Notes: a model not told the origin generated them from the letters alone. A DNA stretch of 64,000 nucleotides from Thecaphora thlaspeos (GCA_900291925.1 UWYS01000010.1:496001-560000); one strand, 5' to 3'. Counted from the stretch's first letter, positions 43,768 to 55,334 are shown. A program made the numbers and translations.

Positions 43768-46700
43768 ATGGCAGCCACATCCGCACTCAACCCGCCGCCT
43801 CCTCTCCTCACACGACGCAACCGTGCCGACTCCCACGCATCCCACTCCTCCCACTCCTCCTACGCACGGCGACATCCTGACAGGGTTCCGCAAAAGGCTC
43901 CTCCCATCCACAAGCCATTCCTCAGCGTGGTTGCAGTCCTCTGCGTCCTACTCTACTACCATGCCGCAGCACTCTGGCTATTCACAAAGGGCTTCCTCCT
44001 CACAAGGGTAGAGCTCGACCCTTACAACCCACCCCCCACCTCACAGCCTGTCCAGCACTGCAACGTTCCCAGCCCACCCGCCGCCTTTGACAGAGCCTCG
44101 CTCCTACAATGGTCCGCTGCATCCCTCGACCCAAACAAGCACAACGCTGGCGAGCATACCCTTCCTCCCACCCACACAAAGACCGTCCTCCTCATCATCG
44201 ACGCTCTCCGCTACGACTTCATCGCTCCCATCCCGCCCCTGGCCGCCGACACTACGTGGACGCCCGACCCGCACTACCACGCAAAGATCACTCTCCCCTC
44301 CCAGATCCACGCTACAAGCCCCCTCTCGTCCTTCCTCGCCCACTTTGTCGCAGACGCGCCCACCACCACCCTCCAGCGCCTCAAGGGCCTCACCACCGGC
44401 ACCCTCCCTACCTTTGTCGAGGCCGGCGCAAACTTTGGCGGCATGGGCAACGTCGGCGAAGACAACTGGCTCCACCAACTTCGCGCCAAGGCCATCCGCG
44501 ACGGTGCACAGCGAGGCAGCGCCGGCCTTGCCTTTGCCGGCGACAACACCTGGTCCACCGTCTTCCCCTCGGCCTTTGATCCCGACAAGGTCTGGGCCTT
44601 TGACTCGTTCAACGTCGAGGACCTCGACACCGTCGACCGCGGCGTCCAGGACCGCATCCTCCCCTTCTTGCAGCGCCATCACCTCAACCGCACCGCCGCG
44701 CTCCACGACGCCGACTGGAGGCTCCTCGTCGGACACGGCCTCGGCGTCGATCATGTCGGCCACCGCTTTGGCGCCTCCCACCCAAAGATGGCCGCCAAGA
44801 TGGACGAGATGAACCGCTTCATCCGCAACGTCACCGACGCTGTTGACGACGACACGCTCGTCGTCCTCATCGGCGATCACGGCATGGACGACCACGGCGA
44901 TCACGGCGGCGATGGCGAGCTCGAGGTCGGCGCGGGCCTCTGGATGTGGAGCCGGTCCGGCTTTGGCAAGGTGGCAGGCTCGGGAGCGGGAGCGGAAGCG
45001 GAAGCGGACGAGGACCGCCGATCCCTACTCGCCGACGACGACATCAACCGGCTGGTCCCCGCCTTTACCGGCTTTTCGCCGCTGCCCTCGCCGCCCTTTG
45101 ACCCCAAGGGCCACCGCTCCATTCCTCAGATTGACCTGGTCCCCTCGCTCTCGCTGCTGCTGGGCCTGCCCATTCCGTTCAACAGCCTCGGATCCATCGT
45201 CCCGGAGCTCTTCCCGGACCCGGACCGCCTCCTGCGCGCGCTCCGCATCAACTCGTGGCAGATCAAGACCTACCTCGACCGCTACTCGGCTGCGTCGTCC
45301 GACCTGGCGCCCTTTGCCGACGAGCTCGAAGATCTGTGGTTCCAGGCAGTCGAGGCGGACGCCCGCTTCGCACAGGCGATCCACGCTGGCTTCCGATCGT
45401 CATCAAAGCCCCAGCAGGCCGAGGCCCGGCGCGCGGCGACCAAGGCCTACCACCGCTTCAATCGCGCCAGCCTCGTCCGCGCCAGGAGCGTCTGGGCGCA
45501 ATTCGAGCTCTCGAGGATCTACATGGGCCTCGTGGTGCTCGCGCTCAGCCTCGTCTCTGCCGCGCTGCTCTACGCCGGCTGCAAGGTCGGGCTGGTGACC
45601 CGCCTCGACACGGAGACGGAGCTCGGCGCCTCGACTGCCAACCCGGCGCCGATCGAAAAGGCTGACCGGCCGAGCAGGAGCGCCGAAGAGTACTGGCAGG
45701 CCGTCGTCGGCAGCGCTGCGTGGCCTGCAGTCTACGGGGCCGTGCTCGGGGCCGCCGCATTTGCCGGCCAGTACGCGCTCCCGGCTCGACCGCTGCGCTT
45801 CAGCCTGCTCGACCTGGTGCTCTTTGCTTCGGCCGCGACTTCTCAGCTGAGCCTGATCATCTCGCAGCGTCAGGCGTTTGGTTCACTGGCCCGCTTCGAC
45901 GCGCGGACGCTACCTTCGGGCAAGGCTCTCCAGGTGCTAGGCCTCGCCATTCCGATCCTCCATGCGGCCCTCTTTGGCAGCAACAGCTTCACGGTCTGGG
46001 AAGACAGGGCGGTGCTCGTCTTCCTGATGGCCGCGATGGGCGCCCGCTTCGTGACTGGCTTCGGTGCGCCGCTCGACCGCCTCCGCGTCCGGATGCCCCT
46101 CGTCGCCGGCCTCGCCATCGTGCTGGCGCGGCTCGCTGCGATCCCGCACGTCTGCCGTGAGGAGCAGGCGCCCCACTGCCGCCCCAACTTTTACGCCGAC
46201 GGCGGCGAGGGCGGCACGGCGCTCAACAGCCCCTATGCGATCGCCGCCTCGTACGTTGCCGCCTACTACGTCCCGACGCTGCTGTCGCAGGCGCTCGAGT
46301 CGAGCAAGTCCAATGTCGGCGTTGCGCCCATCGTCCTCAACCTGCTGCTGCGCCCGACGCTGCTGGCGGGTGCAGGCTACTGGCTGGGAGACTGGGCGGC
46401 TCCCTCGGACCAATTTACGCCGGCGCTGCGCTCGTACATCGAGTGGATCACCAACCTCGTCGCAAAAGGCGACCTGATCGGGCTGGGCGTGATCGGGCTG
46501 ACGTTCTGGATCTTTGCGCCGCTCTGCCTCGAGCTGAGGCAGGAAGAGGCACCACCCGCCGCGGCTCCCGCCCTTCCCGGTCAACCGCCGACCGAAGAAG
46601 GGAACAAGACGCGCGTCTCGATCTTGGGTTACGCCAACAGCCTCGGCAGCTCGTACCTCCTCCTGGCCTCGCTGGTGTTTTCGATGCTCTTCCTCCTCAA

Positions 46701-47481
46701 CCAGCCGGCGGGACAGCTGACGCTCTGCCTCTGCCTGTTACTGACGGTGGCCAATGCCGAGCTCGGGGATTGCGAGAGGGACTGCCAGATCATTTATTCC
46801 CAGGTTGTCGTCGAGTGTCAGGTGCCGGAACCGGGACAGGGTCGAGCGCAAAAGACGCCCAAGGTCTCGCCGTTGGTCGCAGCGGCCGAAGCCGCTTCCC
46901 GCCCTGGCGGCGGCAGCGGCGACGTTGATCCGTCCGCCTCGACGACGACCATGTCGACGATGCAACCGATGCCCTCCCTGCTCGAGACCTCTACGCTCGC
47001 GCTGATCGGCTACCTCTCCTTCTTTGGCACGGGCCATCAAGCCACGCTCTCCTCGATCCAGTGGCGCGTTGCCTTTATCGGTTTCCCCACCGTTACCTAT
47101 CCCTTCTCGCCGCTCCTCGTATTCTTCAATTCGTTCGGCTCCCTCCTGCTCCTACCGGCACTTGGCGTATCTCTGCTCTGTCTTTGGAACCTCGCCCCCA
47201 AACCACGCGGGGCTGCCGGAGGACCAATGTTGCTTCCTCTCTCGCTTCTTCGGACGAGTTTGGGGCTGGTGCTGTACAACACGCTGGTGACGTTGAGCTG
47301 TTCTGCGTTTGCAGGGCTGGTGTTCAGACGACACCTGATGTTGTTCAAGGTCTGGACGCCTAGGTTCATGCTTGCCGCCGTGACGTTGGTGGGCACAGAG
47401 GTGGCATTGATCTTGGCGCTTCTGGGGGCCTGGCAGACGGGGAATAAGGTCAACAGGGTGTTTGGAACCGTGTTTGCCTAA
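43768..47481 (+). CDS. GPI13: GPI ethanolamine phosphate transferase 3 (PIG-O/Gpi13)
   Basis: A single-exon protein of 1237 residues. I chose the ATG at 43768 (GCCATGGCA, good context); an in-frame ATG at 43642 would add 42 residues of leader-like sequence. It has an N-terminal signal anchor (about 52-75). The alkaline-phosphatase-like lumenal domain carries LLIIDALRYDF (Asp145), the catalytic Thr region APTTTLQRLKGLTTGTLP (Thr199-201), GHGLGVDHVGHRFG and LIGDHGMDDHGDHGGD (Asp370, His371), which bind the metals. The C-terminal half is multi-spanning membrane (10 or more hydrophobic segments). The enzyme adds the phosphoethanolamine that later links GPI to protein, on the third mannose in the ER. 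It is essential in yeast. Length is somewhat greater than yeast Gpi13 (1017), from Ala/Gly/Glu-rich inserts. No damage was seen. Confidence 0.95.
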   Translation: MAATSALNPPPPLLTRRNRADSHASHSSHSSYARRHPDRVPQKAPPIHKPFLSVVAVLCVLLYYHAAALWLFTKGFLLTRVELDPYNPPPTSQPVQHCNVPSPPAAFDRASLLQWSAASLDPNKHNAGEHTLPPTHTKTVLLIIDALRYDFIAPIPPLAADTTWTPDPHYHAKITLPSQIHATSPLSSFLAHFVADAPTTTLQRLKGLTTGTLPTFVEAGANFGGMGNVGEDNWLHQLRAKAIRDGAQRGSAGLAFAGDNTWSTVFPSAFDPDKVWAFDSFNVEDLDTVDRGVQDRILPFLQRHHLNRTAALHDADWRLLVGHGLGVDHVGHRFGASHPKMAAKMDEMNRFIRNVTDAVDDDTLVVLIGDHGMDDHGDHGGDGELEVGAGLWMWSRSGFGKVAGSGAGAEAEADEDRRSLLADDDINRLVPAFTGFSPLPSPPFDPKGHRSIPQIDLVPSLSLLLGLPIPFNSLGSIVPELFPDPDRLLRALRINSWQIKTYLDRYSAASSDLAPFADELEDLWFQAVEADARFAQAIHAGFRSSSKPQQAEARRAATKAYHRFNRASLVRARSVWAQFELSRIYMGLVVLALSLVSAALLYAGCKVGLVTRLDTETELGASTANPAPIEKADRPSRSAEEYWQAVVGSAAWPAVYGAVLGAAAFAGQYALPARPLRFSLLDLVLFASAATSQLSLIISQRQAFGSLARFDARTLPSGKALQVLGLAIPILHAALFGSNSFTVWEDRAVLVFLMAAMGARFVTGFGAPLDRLRVRMPLVAGLAIVLARLAAIPHVCREEQAPHCRPNFYADGGEGGTALNSPYAIAASYVAAYYVPTLLSQALESSKSNVGVAPIVLNLLLRPTLLAGAGYWLGDWAAPSDQFTPALRSYIEWITNLVAKGDLIGLGVIGLTFWIFAPLCLELRQEEAPPAAAPALPGQPPTEEGNKTRVSILGYANSLGSSYLLLASLVFSMLFLLNQPAGQLTLCLCLLLTVANAELGDCERDCQIIYSQVVVECQVPEPGQGRAQKTPKVSPLVAAAEAASRPGGGSGDVDPSASTTTMSTMQPMPSLLETSTLALIGYLSFFGTGHQATLSSIQWRVAFIGFPTVTYPFSPLLVFFNSFGSLLLLPALGVSLLCLWNLAPKPRGAAGGPMLLPLSLLRTSLGLVLYNTLVTLSCSAFAGLVFRRHLMLFKVWTPRFMLAAVTLVGTEVALILALLGAWQTGNKVNRVFGTVFA

Positions 47482-49748
47482 ACTTCTCTTTGGATAAGGA
47501 TGCTTTACCAGGTGACGTTGGTCTGGTAAGGCGTTTACCGTAAAGGAGCATGGTGTTGCTTGCCTTCGAAGCTCGCAGCGTTGGATGCAGAATGCCGTGG
47601 GTGAATCGATGGCGATTTCTGCGAGAGTACTGTATATCTCCACAAAGCCTCCGCCTTGCGACAAAGGCAAGGTGCGATCTGAACCGGTCGATCTGGTGGG
47701 GTAACTCAGACACTTGGAAGGTGGGGCGTTGACAGGACCCGACTTGGTGGACGGATACTGTACTGTAGAAAGACGGGATTTGAAATCGCCACTCGTTCCA
47801 AGTGGTCGGACCAGCTGTGTGTATCAGTCAAGGGACCGGGTAAATGGTAACGAATAGGAAAGATGATATCACGCCAACCTTGTTCGGCTGTTACAGTACC
47901 GAGTAAGACCCACCCTCCTGAGCTATCGGCTAGGGAGAGCTGAATCCTATGTACTGTATCTAAGGACCACAGGGTTGGGTCGCACACCACGCCACCGCGA
48001 GCAGACGAGGGATGAGACGCGCGGGATGGCGTGCTTCCTTCTTCCTTTTCTATCTTCGGAACGCGTGCCTGGTTTGGCACAGCTTGACAGCTCCCCCCAA
48101 CCCCGGTCACTCGGCGTTTGAAATGGCGACACATCGAGTCATCCCACTGCCGCACCTCCTGAGTTGGCTACTGTACAGAAGTTGCTTCGCTGGCCATGTT
48201 TCGGAGGAATACAAAGAGCCGCAAGATTATCACACTGAAACAGTCTCAAATCACATGTGGCTTCGCTCGAACAAGACCGTTGGTGAGACGGACGAAGAGT
48301 GGCCGGTGTTGATCGTGGGGAATAAAAGGGTGGATGGACGGCTCGACAGTCCCTCTGAAGCTTCCCTAACACCCACCGCTATCCTGGCTGCCGACCGATC
48401 CAGTCTGTATAAACCCAGATCAGAGCTACAGCGTTGATCCTAGCGGGACTTCAACGAAACGCAACGTCACCCTTAGATTGTGTGCATCCCCTCTCCATCT
48501 CCGTTCGAAGCCTTTACGATGCGCTAGATCGGTCCATCCCCACCTGCACCGGTCTTCTCGTGACTCGGTAAGACGTACCGGATATGCACACTGCGAAGCT
48601 AGGCTACTCGGATGAGGGTGGCGGCTTACGTGCTCTACCCCTCCAGCTCGGGAAGAGACCGGCGTTTGGATCTTTGCTTTGAAATCACGACAGCTCTCGA
48701 CGCTCCCGTCTTATCTGTGCTCCGTTCGTAAAGTTGGGGAAAGCCTATCGGAACGACTCCCATTGGTGATCCAGAAAGAGGCAAGCAGAACTAGCTTGCC
48801 TCGGTAAGGACGATCTCCATCTTTGTACACACGCTAGAAGACCTAGGTCGATCATGTCCAGTTCTGAATCTCATCGATGGTCTGTAAGTAGTTTCTGTTT
48901 ACAGCGCTCTTCGTAGCCCGTCACCAGGCTGTACCAACTGCCCTAGCTCATCCCTCGAAACTTCTCACCGTATCCCTTGGCTGCCTCTCCCTACCGATAT
49001 CCTTGACCCCTGTGTCGCCTCCTGGCACGAAGCGTGTCGACCGTCGCCATCTCTCGCTTTACCTGCGCCTCAACTGCAGCAGCTGTATGCGCTCCTCTTC
49101 CCGGTCAGAGAGAGCATAACAGAGCCGCACTTGCCCTTCCCGCTCAGCTGGATCACTGGCTCGCTTCTTTCTTCTCTCAACCTTCTTCCTTTCCCCCTCT
49201 CTCCTCGCCTAGAACAAAGTTGTGTTCCGCTAGAGTGTGGTGAAAGGTGTGATACAGAGACACGAGCATACGGTGAACTGTACTGTAGCTGTAACGACGG
49301 GCCAATATCGTCAATGTCGATAGGAGTGACGCGGCGTAGGCGCGCTTTCCAGCAGCTCGACATCAACACATCCCGCGCGGTCAAGGTGAGGATGGCGCAA
49401 CTGTTGTTTGTGCTTTCCACAGCAACTCGCTTCGCCCAGTCGATACCTTGCTTCGTCTCCTCGCGCTTTTATTCATGAAGAGGCTAGAATAGTGTTCCCA
49501 CTTCGCTGCCGCGGTGCTTACCGCTCGCCGTTGCGAACCGACGAGAGAGCTTCCGTCGATTGATCAGCGGCTGTTGGACCAGATAGAGCTATCTCAACGA
49601 CTAGCTGAGACTAGGGCGGAAAGGTATAAAGAGAGAGACCGAAGTTTGTCCTTTCTCTCCCTTCTACTCGACATCAATCCCGCACATCTCTTCCCCCCTC
49701 CCTTCCTTCCCCTCTCTACCCACATTCCTCCCGCTCCCTTTCGCCACG
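47482..49748 (+). other. 2.3-kb intergenic region before the peroxygenase gene
   Basis: No gene is supported: open frames such as the one at 48012..48437 have no domain. The region carries several TACTGTA/TACAGTA words (near 47628, 47757, 47893, 47950, 48171, 49278). A TATA-like GTATAAAG at 49624 lies 125 nt before the next ATG. The last 100 nt are CT-rich. Confidence 0.5.
49624..49631 (+). promoter_or_regulatory. TATA-like box of the peroxygenase gene
   Basis: The sequence GTATAAAG lies 118-125 nt upstream of the start codon and is followed by a purine then pyrimidine-rich stretch. The position suits a 90-100 nt leader. Confidence 0.5.
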
Positions 49749-51228
49749 ATGCGCTTCACCCTCCCGCTCCTCGCAGCGGTCAGCACGGGATTCAGCCTGC
49801 TACCTTCTTCCTTTTCCTTTCCGCACATCCAAGACCAAGTCGACGCGAAGCAAGACTCTCTTTCCTCGCGCTCTCTCTCGGAAGGCTACAAGCTCTGTCC
49901 GAAGCTCAAGGCACGCATGGAGTCAGCCGCTGCCAGCTCGGCCGAAAAGCTGAGCAAACGCGATCCAGACTCCCTCATCAACCCGAACATCTTCAAGTTT
50001 GACGAAAAGGCTCAACATCTCGACGTCTCTGGATCGCACGAGTGGCGTGCCCCGCAGCCTGGCGATATCCGTGGACCCTGTCCCGGTCTCAACATCCTTT
50101 CTAACCATGGATACTTCCCAAGGAACGGTGTTGTTAAGCTCGAAACTGCTATCGAGGTCGTAGAGAATGTCTACGGTACGACGTTGCACCACTCGCCTTC
50201 CCCCCCACAGCACGGGCAACGTTCTCGACACCGAGTGGTCGATCGGCGGACCGTTTAGCAGTAGCGGCTTGGGCCGTCTGACCAACATCCTCGCCGGCGA
50301 ACCGGGTGGTCTAAACACGCACAACGTCTACGAAGGTGACGCCTCGGTCACGCGTCGCGACTACTACGAGCCAGGCGCCAACCACGACAACTACAACACG
50401 TATCTGTCCTACTTCCAATCGGTCGTCGACATTGCCGGAGACGACCGCACGCCCGGAAAGGACGTCTATACGCGCGACGTCCTCGCCCAACACCGTTGGC
50501 AGCGCTTCCAACAGTCGAACGAGAACAACCCCAACTTCTTCTACTCCCCCTTCGGAGGCCTCGTAGTGACGACGGCAGCGCACGATTTCATCGTCAACTT
50601 CATGGCTAACAACATGGCCGACGAGAACGGCAACAACAAGATCTACCTGGACGAACAGAACCTTTTCCCGTTCTTTAGTATCAAGAGGAACGATGAGGGC
50701 GATCCGATCTACACGCCGGGCCACGAGCGATTCCCGGACAATTGGTACCGTCGTCCGATCGCCGCTCAGTTCGGGCTGGCCGATGTCGTGACCAACCTGC
50801 TCAAGTCTGGATCCGAGCATCCGGAACTGCTCAGCGTCGGTGGCAACACGGGGACCGTCAACTCCTTTGCAGGCCTCAATGTCGGCAACCTGACCGGCGG
50901 CCTCTTCAACACGGCCAAACTCCTCGAGGATCCGACTGCCTTTTCGTGCTTCCTCTACCAGGCCACCGTCGAATCCCTGACCTCCTCGCAGCTTCGCTTC
51001 CTTTACAAAGACGCTACCGTCGCCCTCAACATTGTCGATCAGTTCATCGGTGGTCCGCTCAAGAAGCTCGCCGATACCTTCCCCAACTGTGACAAGGTCA
51101 AGGTGGATTACTCCGGGGCGGACAAGTACCCCGGAAGCAAGATCGTCAGCAGTGGAAAGGCAGGGTTGCTCGGCGGTCTGCTTGGTCACAAGAAGAGGAA
51201 CTCGAAGCAGGACAAGGACCGCGTCTGA
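49749..51228 (+). pseudogene. Heme-thiolate peroxidase / peroxygenase with a reading-frame break
   Basis: The N-terminus (MRFTLPLLAAVSTGF) is a signal peptide, so the product would be secreted. Residues 108-126 hold the family motif PCPGLNILSNHGYFPRNG, with Cys111 as the heme-thiolate ligand. Further on come WSIGG, the E-G-D-x-S motif (EGDASVTRRD) that binds Mg and aids catalysis, and NNPNFFYSPFG. The frame breaks at about 50174-50215. The first part ends ...VENVYG in frame 0; the rest (TGNVLDTEW...) is in frame 1. A 7-C run (50200..50206) lies between them. The joining segment that in relatives forms a helix of roughly 15-20 residues is unrecognisable. No GT/AG pair in this stretch gives matching phase, and any such intron would be under 40 nt. 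So it is either a recent pseudogene or a sequence error. The family oxidises organic substrates with H2O2. Confidence 0.8.
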
Positions 51229-51810
51229 ACGGGTCCTTGACAAGGTCCGTTGCCTCCCCTCGCCTTGCCCCTCCCCTCCTCTCCTTGTCTCGTCCTTGCC
51301 CTTGCCCTTGGCCTGTTCCCCTCGCCTCCCCTCCCCATGACCTCCCCGACTCCCCACTGCTCTGTTCCATTCTTCGTCTTCCTAACCCTCAGACTACCGT
51401 TGCCTCTGAACAAGAACTGCAACGGATCCCTCTTCCCTGTCGAATTTATCTTCCCCGTCTTTTCTTCTGCCCAGATTGACTCTATTTTCTCTCTTGCCGC
51501 ATCTTCCTCGGCTGTACCTCCTGCCCCTCGATTCTCTGTGTGTACCTTGCTTCGGACTCTGTCACGTCGGGGAATGACCTGCCGTGGCTTGAGGAATACT
51601 TTGGTCTCCTACAACAGCCGGATGTGTGCTCGCGCGGCTTTGAAGTAGATGATAGCGATATGCATTGACCTGTAAGCGGCACTGAACAGCTGACTAATAT
51701 GTACATTTTCTTGTGCGTCGAGCGCGCGCATCGTGACCAGGTCGTGGGGGACTTCTATAACATGCAAGAACGAAAGAAACAATTCCATCCAAAAGACCCA
51801 AACGATCGAC
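51229..51810. other. Convergent 3' intergenic region
   Basis: It lies between the stops of the peroxygenase and phosphate symporter genes. It has CCCTCGCCTTGCCCCTCCC-type CT-rich sequence near 51260-51340 and no gene. Confidence 0.5.
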
Positions 51811-53810
51811 CTAGAGAACCGGCGTCGAGAGGATGGGCGGCGGCGTGTTCCAGCCGGGCGCGTTGAGGATGATGGCAAAGAGGCAGCCAGAAATGAGACC
51901 GGCGATGGGCAGAGTGAGGATCCACGAGAAAAAGATCCATCCGAGCATCCTCCAGTTGAACGACCTGTGTGTCCCCTCGCATAGCGATACGGCCAGAGTG
52001 GCACCCGTGATGCACTGTGTCGAGCTGATCGGCAATCCGAGCAGTGCGGCCGTCACCGTGGTGATGGATGCGCCGAACTCCATGGCGAAGCCGCGAGAGG
52101 GAGAGTGCATCGTCAGACGGTTGCCAAGGACGCTCATCAACCTCCATCCCTGAATCGCGAGACCGCAGACAATTCCAACACCTCCGTATACCAGGATCCA
52201 GATGGGGACGTCGGCCTCGTCGCTCGGGAAGAGACTGGTGGATCAGATGTAGAAGACGACAGAGAGGGGTCCGATCGAGTTCGAGACGTTGCTAGCGCCG
52301 TGCGAGAACGACATGGTGCAGGCCGTCATGACCTGCATGAACGAGTAGAGGTGCTCGACGCGGTTGTCGTACTGCGCCGCGACGTCGTGCATCTGCTTGA
52401 GCTTCAGCTGTTCCTTGGGCATGCCGGCCGCCTGGACGGCGTGGTTGTCGGTGCGCATGCCCGCGCTAACCTGGTACCACAGCAAGGGCAGGAGGTTGTA
52501 GCGCACGATCGTGTACAGATTCCACGGCTCGAGCGGGGTTGTCCTCGAAGGGGCGGTACTTGGGCGGGGCAGGTCGACCGGCGAGAACGTCGTCGTCGCC
52601 GTGCGCTAAATCCGCTTCCACCTTGGCGAGCTGAGAAGGGTGCGCCGCCGCGCCGCTCGTCTCGTCGATGGGGGAGATTTCCTTTTCCTCGCTTCGCGCA
52701 TCGCTGTTGGCCCTCTTCTCGGCGGCGGAAGCCTCGACATCCGTGCGGTCGGCCGGAGCTGCCTGCTGGTCGAGGTACTCAAAGTCGCGGATACGGTAGT
52801 CGGGCACGGCCGAGGGTACGACGGTGTCCGCCGTAATGGCATCCTCCGGAGCCGGACGCCTCCACAGCAAAGGACCCATGAACATGTGGTACCACTTGAG
52901 CGTGTAGTCTCCCTTGACCACCTTTGCGTAGACGTAGGGCAGCCAGAAGAGCACGGCGATCGATGCGACTCCGACGCCCGTCAGGATGATGGCCGATGCG
53001 AGCGTGGTGTCCGGGAGGTTGTCGAGGTTGAGCGAGGGAGAACCCTTGACGATGACGGCGGCCGTCAGGATGCATCCGATGGCGAAGAAATAGAAGGGCG
53101 CCGTGAACAGACTCATCTTGACCGGATCCTTGGCGCGCAGCACGACGAACTTGGTGAAGAGGAACACCAGAGCGGCGAACCCGCCGGCGATGGCGGGTGC
53201 GATACCCCACGATGCAAAGATCTGCGTCACACCATCCCAGCCCCAGGTTACGCCAGCTGCCGAACCAGCTCCGGCAATTCCCACACCGGTAACACTTCCG
53301 ATCGTGGTGTGCGTCCTACTGACAGGCATCGCATTCCTCGTGGCGAACGTGAGCCAGGCAGCCGATCCGATGATGGCGCACGTGAAGCCGAGCATGACGA
53401 CGGAGGCATTGCCGTTGAAGACCGAGAGATCGACAATGTCGTTCTTGATCGTCGAGGCGACGCGAGCACCCACTAGCACGGCGCTCAGGAATTCAAACAT
53501 GGCGGCGGCGATCATGGCTTGGCGGAAGGTGAGACTCTTGGAGGATACACTGGTGGCGAAGGAGTTGGCGACACTGCATACTGCGCCGAGAGCAAAAGGG
53601 CGAAGGAGGGACTTTGTCAGGAACACGGCCTTTAGCGCTCGAAGGTAGGATGAATGAGAAAAAAAGGGCCGAAGCAAAAAATCAAAAATCAAAAATCAAA
53701 ACAAGCCAGGCTGTTACACTCACTCGTTGGCGCTGATACCCCATGAATTGACAAAGGCCGCGATCATGGAGAAGGCAAAAAAGGTAGTCGAATTGGTGGT
53801 ACTTTGGCAT
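51811..53810 (-). pseudogene. PHO89: PHO89-type Na+/phosphate symporter, broken in three places
   Basis: The protein is a PiT-family transporter: N-terminal HQFDYL, then ISAN/VANSFATSVSSKSLTF across an intron (53723..53574, GTGAGT to TGCAG), the first PiT repeat (NAMPVSRTHTTIGS), a charged cytosolic loop, then EPWNLYTIV, FSHGASNVSNSIGPL and the second repeat PISSTQCITGA. Relatives import phosphate with sodium at the plasma membrane. Three defects are visible. (1) Exon 1 changes frame at a run of six A (53777..53782, plus strand). (2) The frame changes again near 52535..52538 (a run of four G, plus strand), between FEDNP and EPWNLY. (3) An in-frame TGA (52243..52245) replaces the codon for the Trp that follows FYI in relatives. 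None can be repaired by a GT/AG intron. The arginine in PVSRTH is also unusual for a motif that normally has Thr or Ser there. Confidence 0.9.
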
Positions 53811-55334
53811 GTTGGGCGGTGTGTTGCTTCGATACGCGAAGCTCGGGGATGGAAGGGGAGGGTCGAGGGAGGAGTCCGAGAAGCGGCTGTGAAGCGGCGC
53901 CGAGGTGTATGTATGTGTGTGCAAGAGCAGATGGCTTGGTCCCACTCGACCAGGCAGGTCCTTTGTACTCACTGGGGACGGTGGCAGGCCTTTTCGCTCC
54001 TGTCCAGGCTTATCGGCGCTGCCGTGGAGTGAGTAAGCGGAACAGCGCTTTCACTCTCCTGCCTGGCACGACCCTCGAGGCGGAGAAGCGGTTGAAATTT
54101 GCCACCGTCGAATCGTCCAGGTACAGTGCCCTCGGCCAAGGAGGGCGACGTTGTGCGGAGCTCTTGCATGCAACGACGGTCGTACTACATACAGTACAGT
54201 ACGGGGCAGTGAAGGAGAGTGCTCGAGCTCGGTCGACTAGAGCGGCACTCTGGCGCTCGGACGTTGACCGCTTCTCGAGGGCCTGTCGAGCGCGCACGTG
54301 TTGACCGGGAGTAGTGGATGGGGAACATGGCTGGGCGCTGCTCTCAGAGGAGGGAAGTTACTGGTCGCATGGGAAGCCAAGGGAGAGACTGCTGTGCAAA
54401 GACGAGAAAAGAACAGGGGGACCCGCGCAAGAGAAGAGGGGAGGGGAGGATGGCACGAGACGTCGACACGCGAAGGCGCCTGGTGTGCGTTATCGGACAG
54501 CGCTGCGTGCCCTCGGTGATTTGGCAGGGCGATGCCAAGAAAAACAAGAATGCAGCGCCGCCCTTTGAATAGCGCCAAGTTTTGCTGCAAAAAGCACATC
54601 GAAAACTGCCATGATGCTAGGCGTCCATCCACACCGATATACCGCAGCTCCAGCGATGTAACCTACCGTCACGAGCAGTTAGTTATGTACAGTATCCAAC
54701 ATGTTGTGCCGATTTGAACGACACACCGTTCTTCCTTGCCGTCGGAACGGCCAAGACGAAACACGTTCCAGCAACGAGCAGGCCTGTACGGTACTATGTA
54801 CACTCATTTCATACTTAGGACAGATGCGATCGACCAACGATACTTGACGCTGACCTTCTTTGTCCTACAGCCGCGCTCGTCGTCGTTTCCGTCAGAGCCC
54901 TTCTCTCACATGGCACAATTGTCAGGGTGCAATTGTACAGTACTTGGCTTGCTCGCTTGCTGACTTGTGCAAGCAACATCACTGTACAGCCGGACAACAA
55001 GTCGCCGTTGATGCTCCTTGTAGTTACCTAGACGCGGAGGACACAGTTTTGCACCAGAGGTACGGATGACCGACGCGAGCGAGGAATACTTAGGATGGTC
55101 GCGTGTGTATGGCTCAGAGCAGGTCTTGCACAGGAAGGATGGCGAGCTTGGTCTGTTTCCTAATTCAGCCAGCCTACAACCTGCGCCCCGGCACCTCGCA
55201 CACCTGTGCTGCGTCGAGGCAAAGGTCCAGAATCTGCTCGTTCGTCCTCCTCGCTTGCTCGCACGCAACGTTGCATAACTTCCCTTGCTCCTACATCAGC
55301 ATTCCTTGTACCTTGTACTGGCACTTCAGCCGAA
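53811..55334. other. 1.5-kb intergenic region
   Basis: It holds the symporter's upstream region and the 3' side of the next minus-strand gene. Only overlapping frames without domains occur. TACAGTA-type words are frequent here (54190, 54687, 54938, 54982). Confidence 0.5.

Noticed and set aside
47482..49748. Search for a tRNA or snRNA gene in the large gap
   Set aside because: I found no GGTTCGAATCC-type B box with a matching A box, and no recognisable Sm site.
53682..53972. Reading the symporter's first exon as the longer open frame starting at 53972
   Set aside because: The conserved HQFDYL start follows the ATG at 53810; the upstream codons are leader-like.
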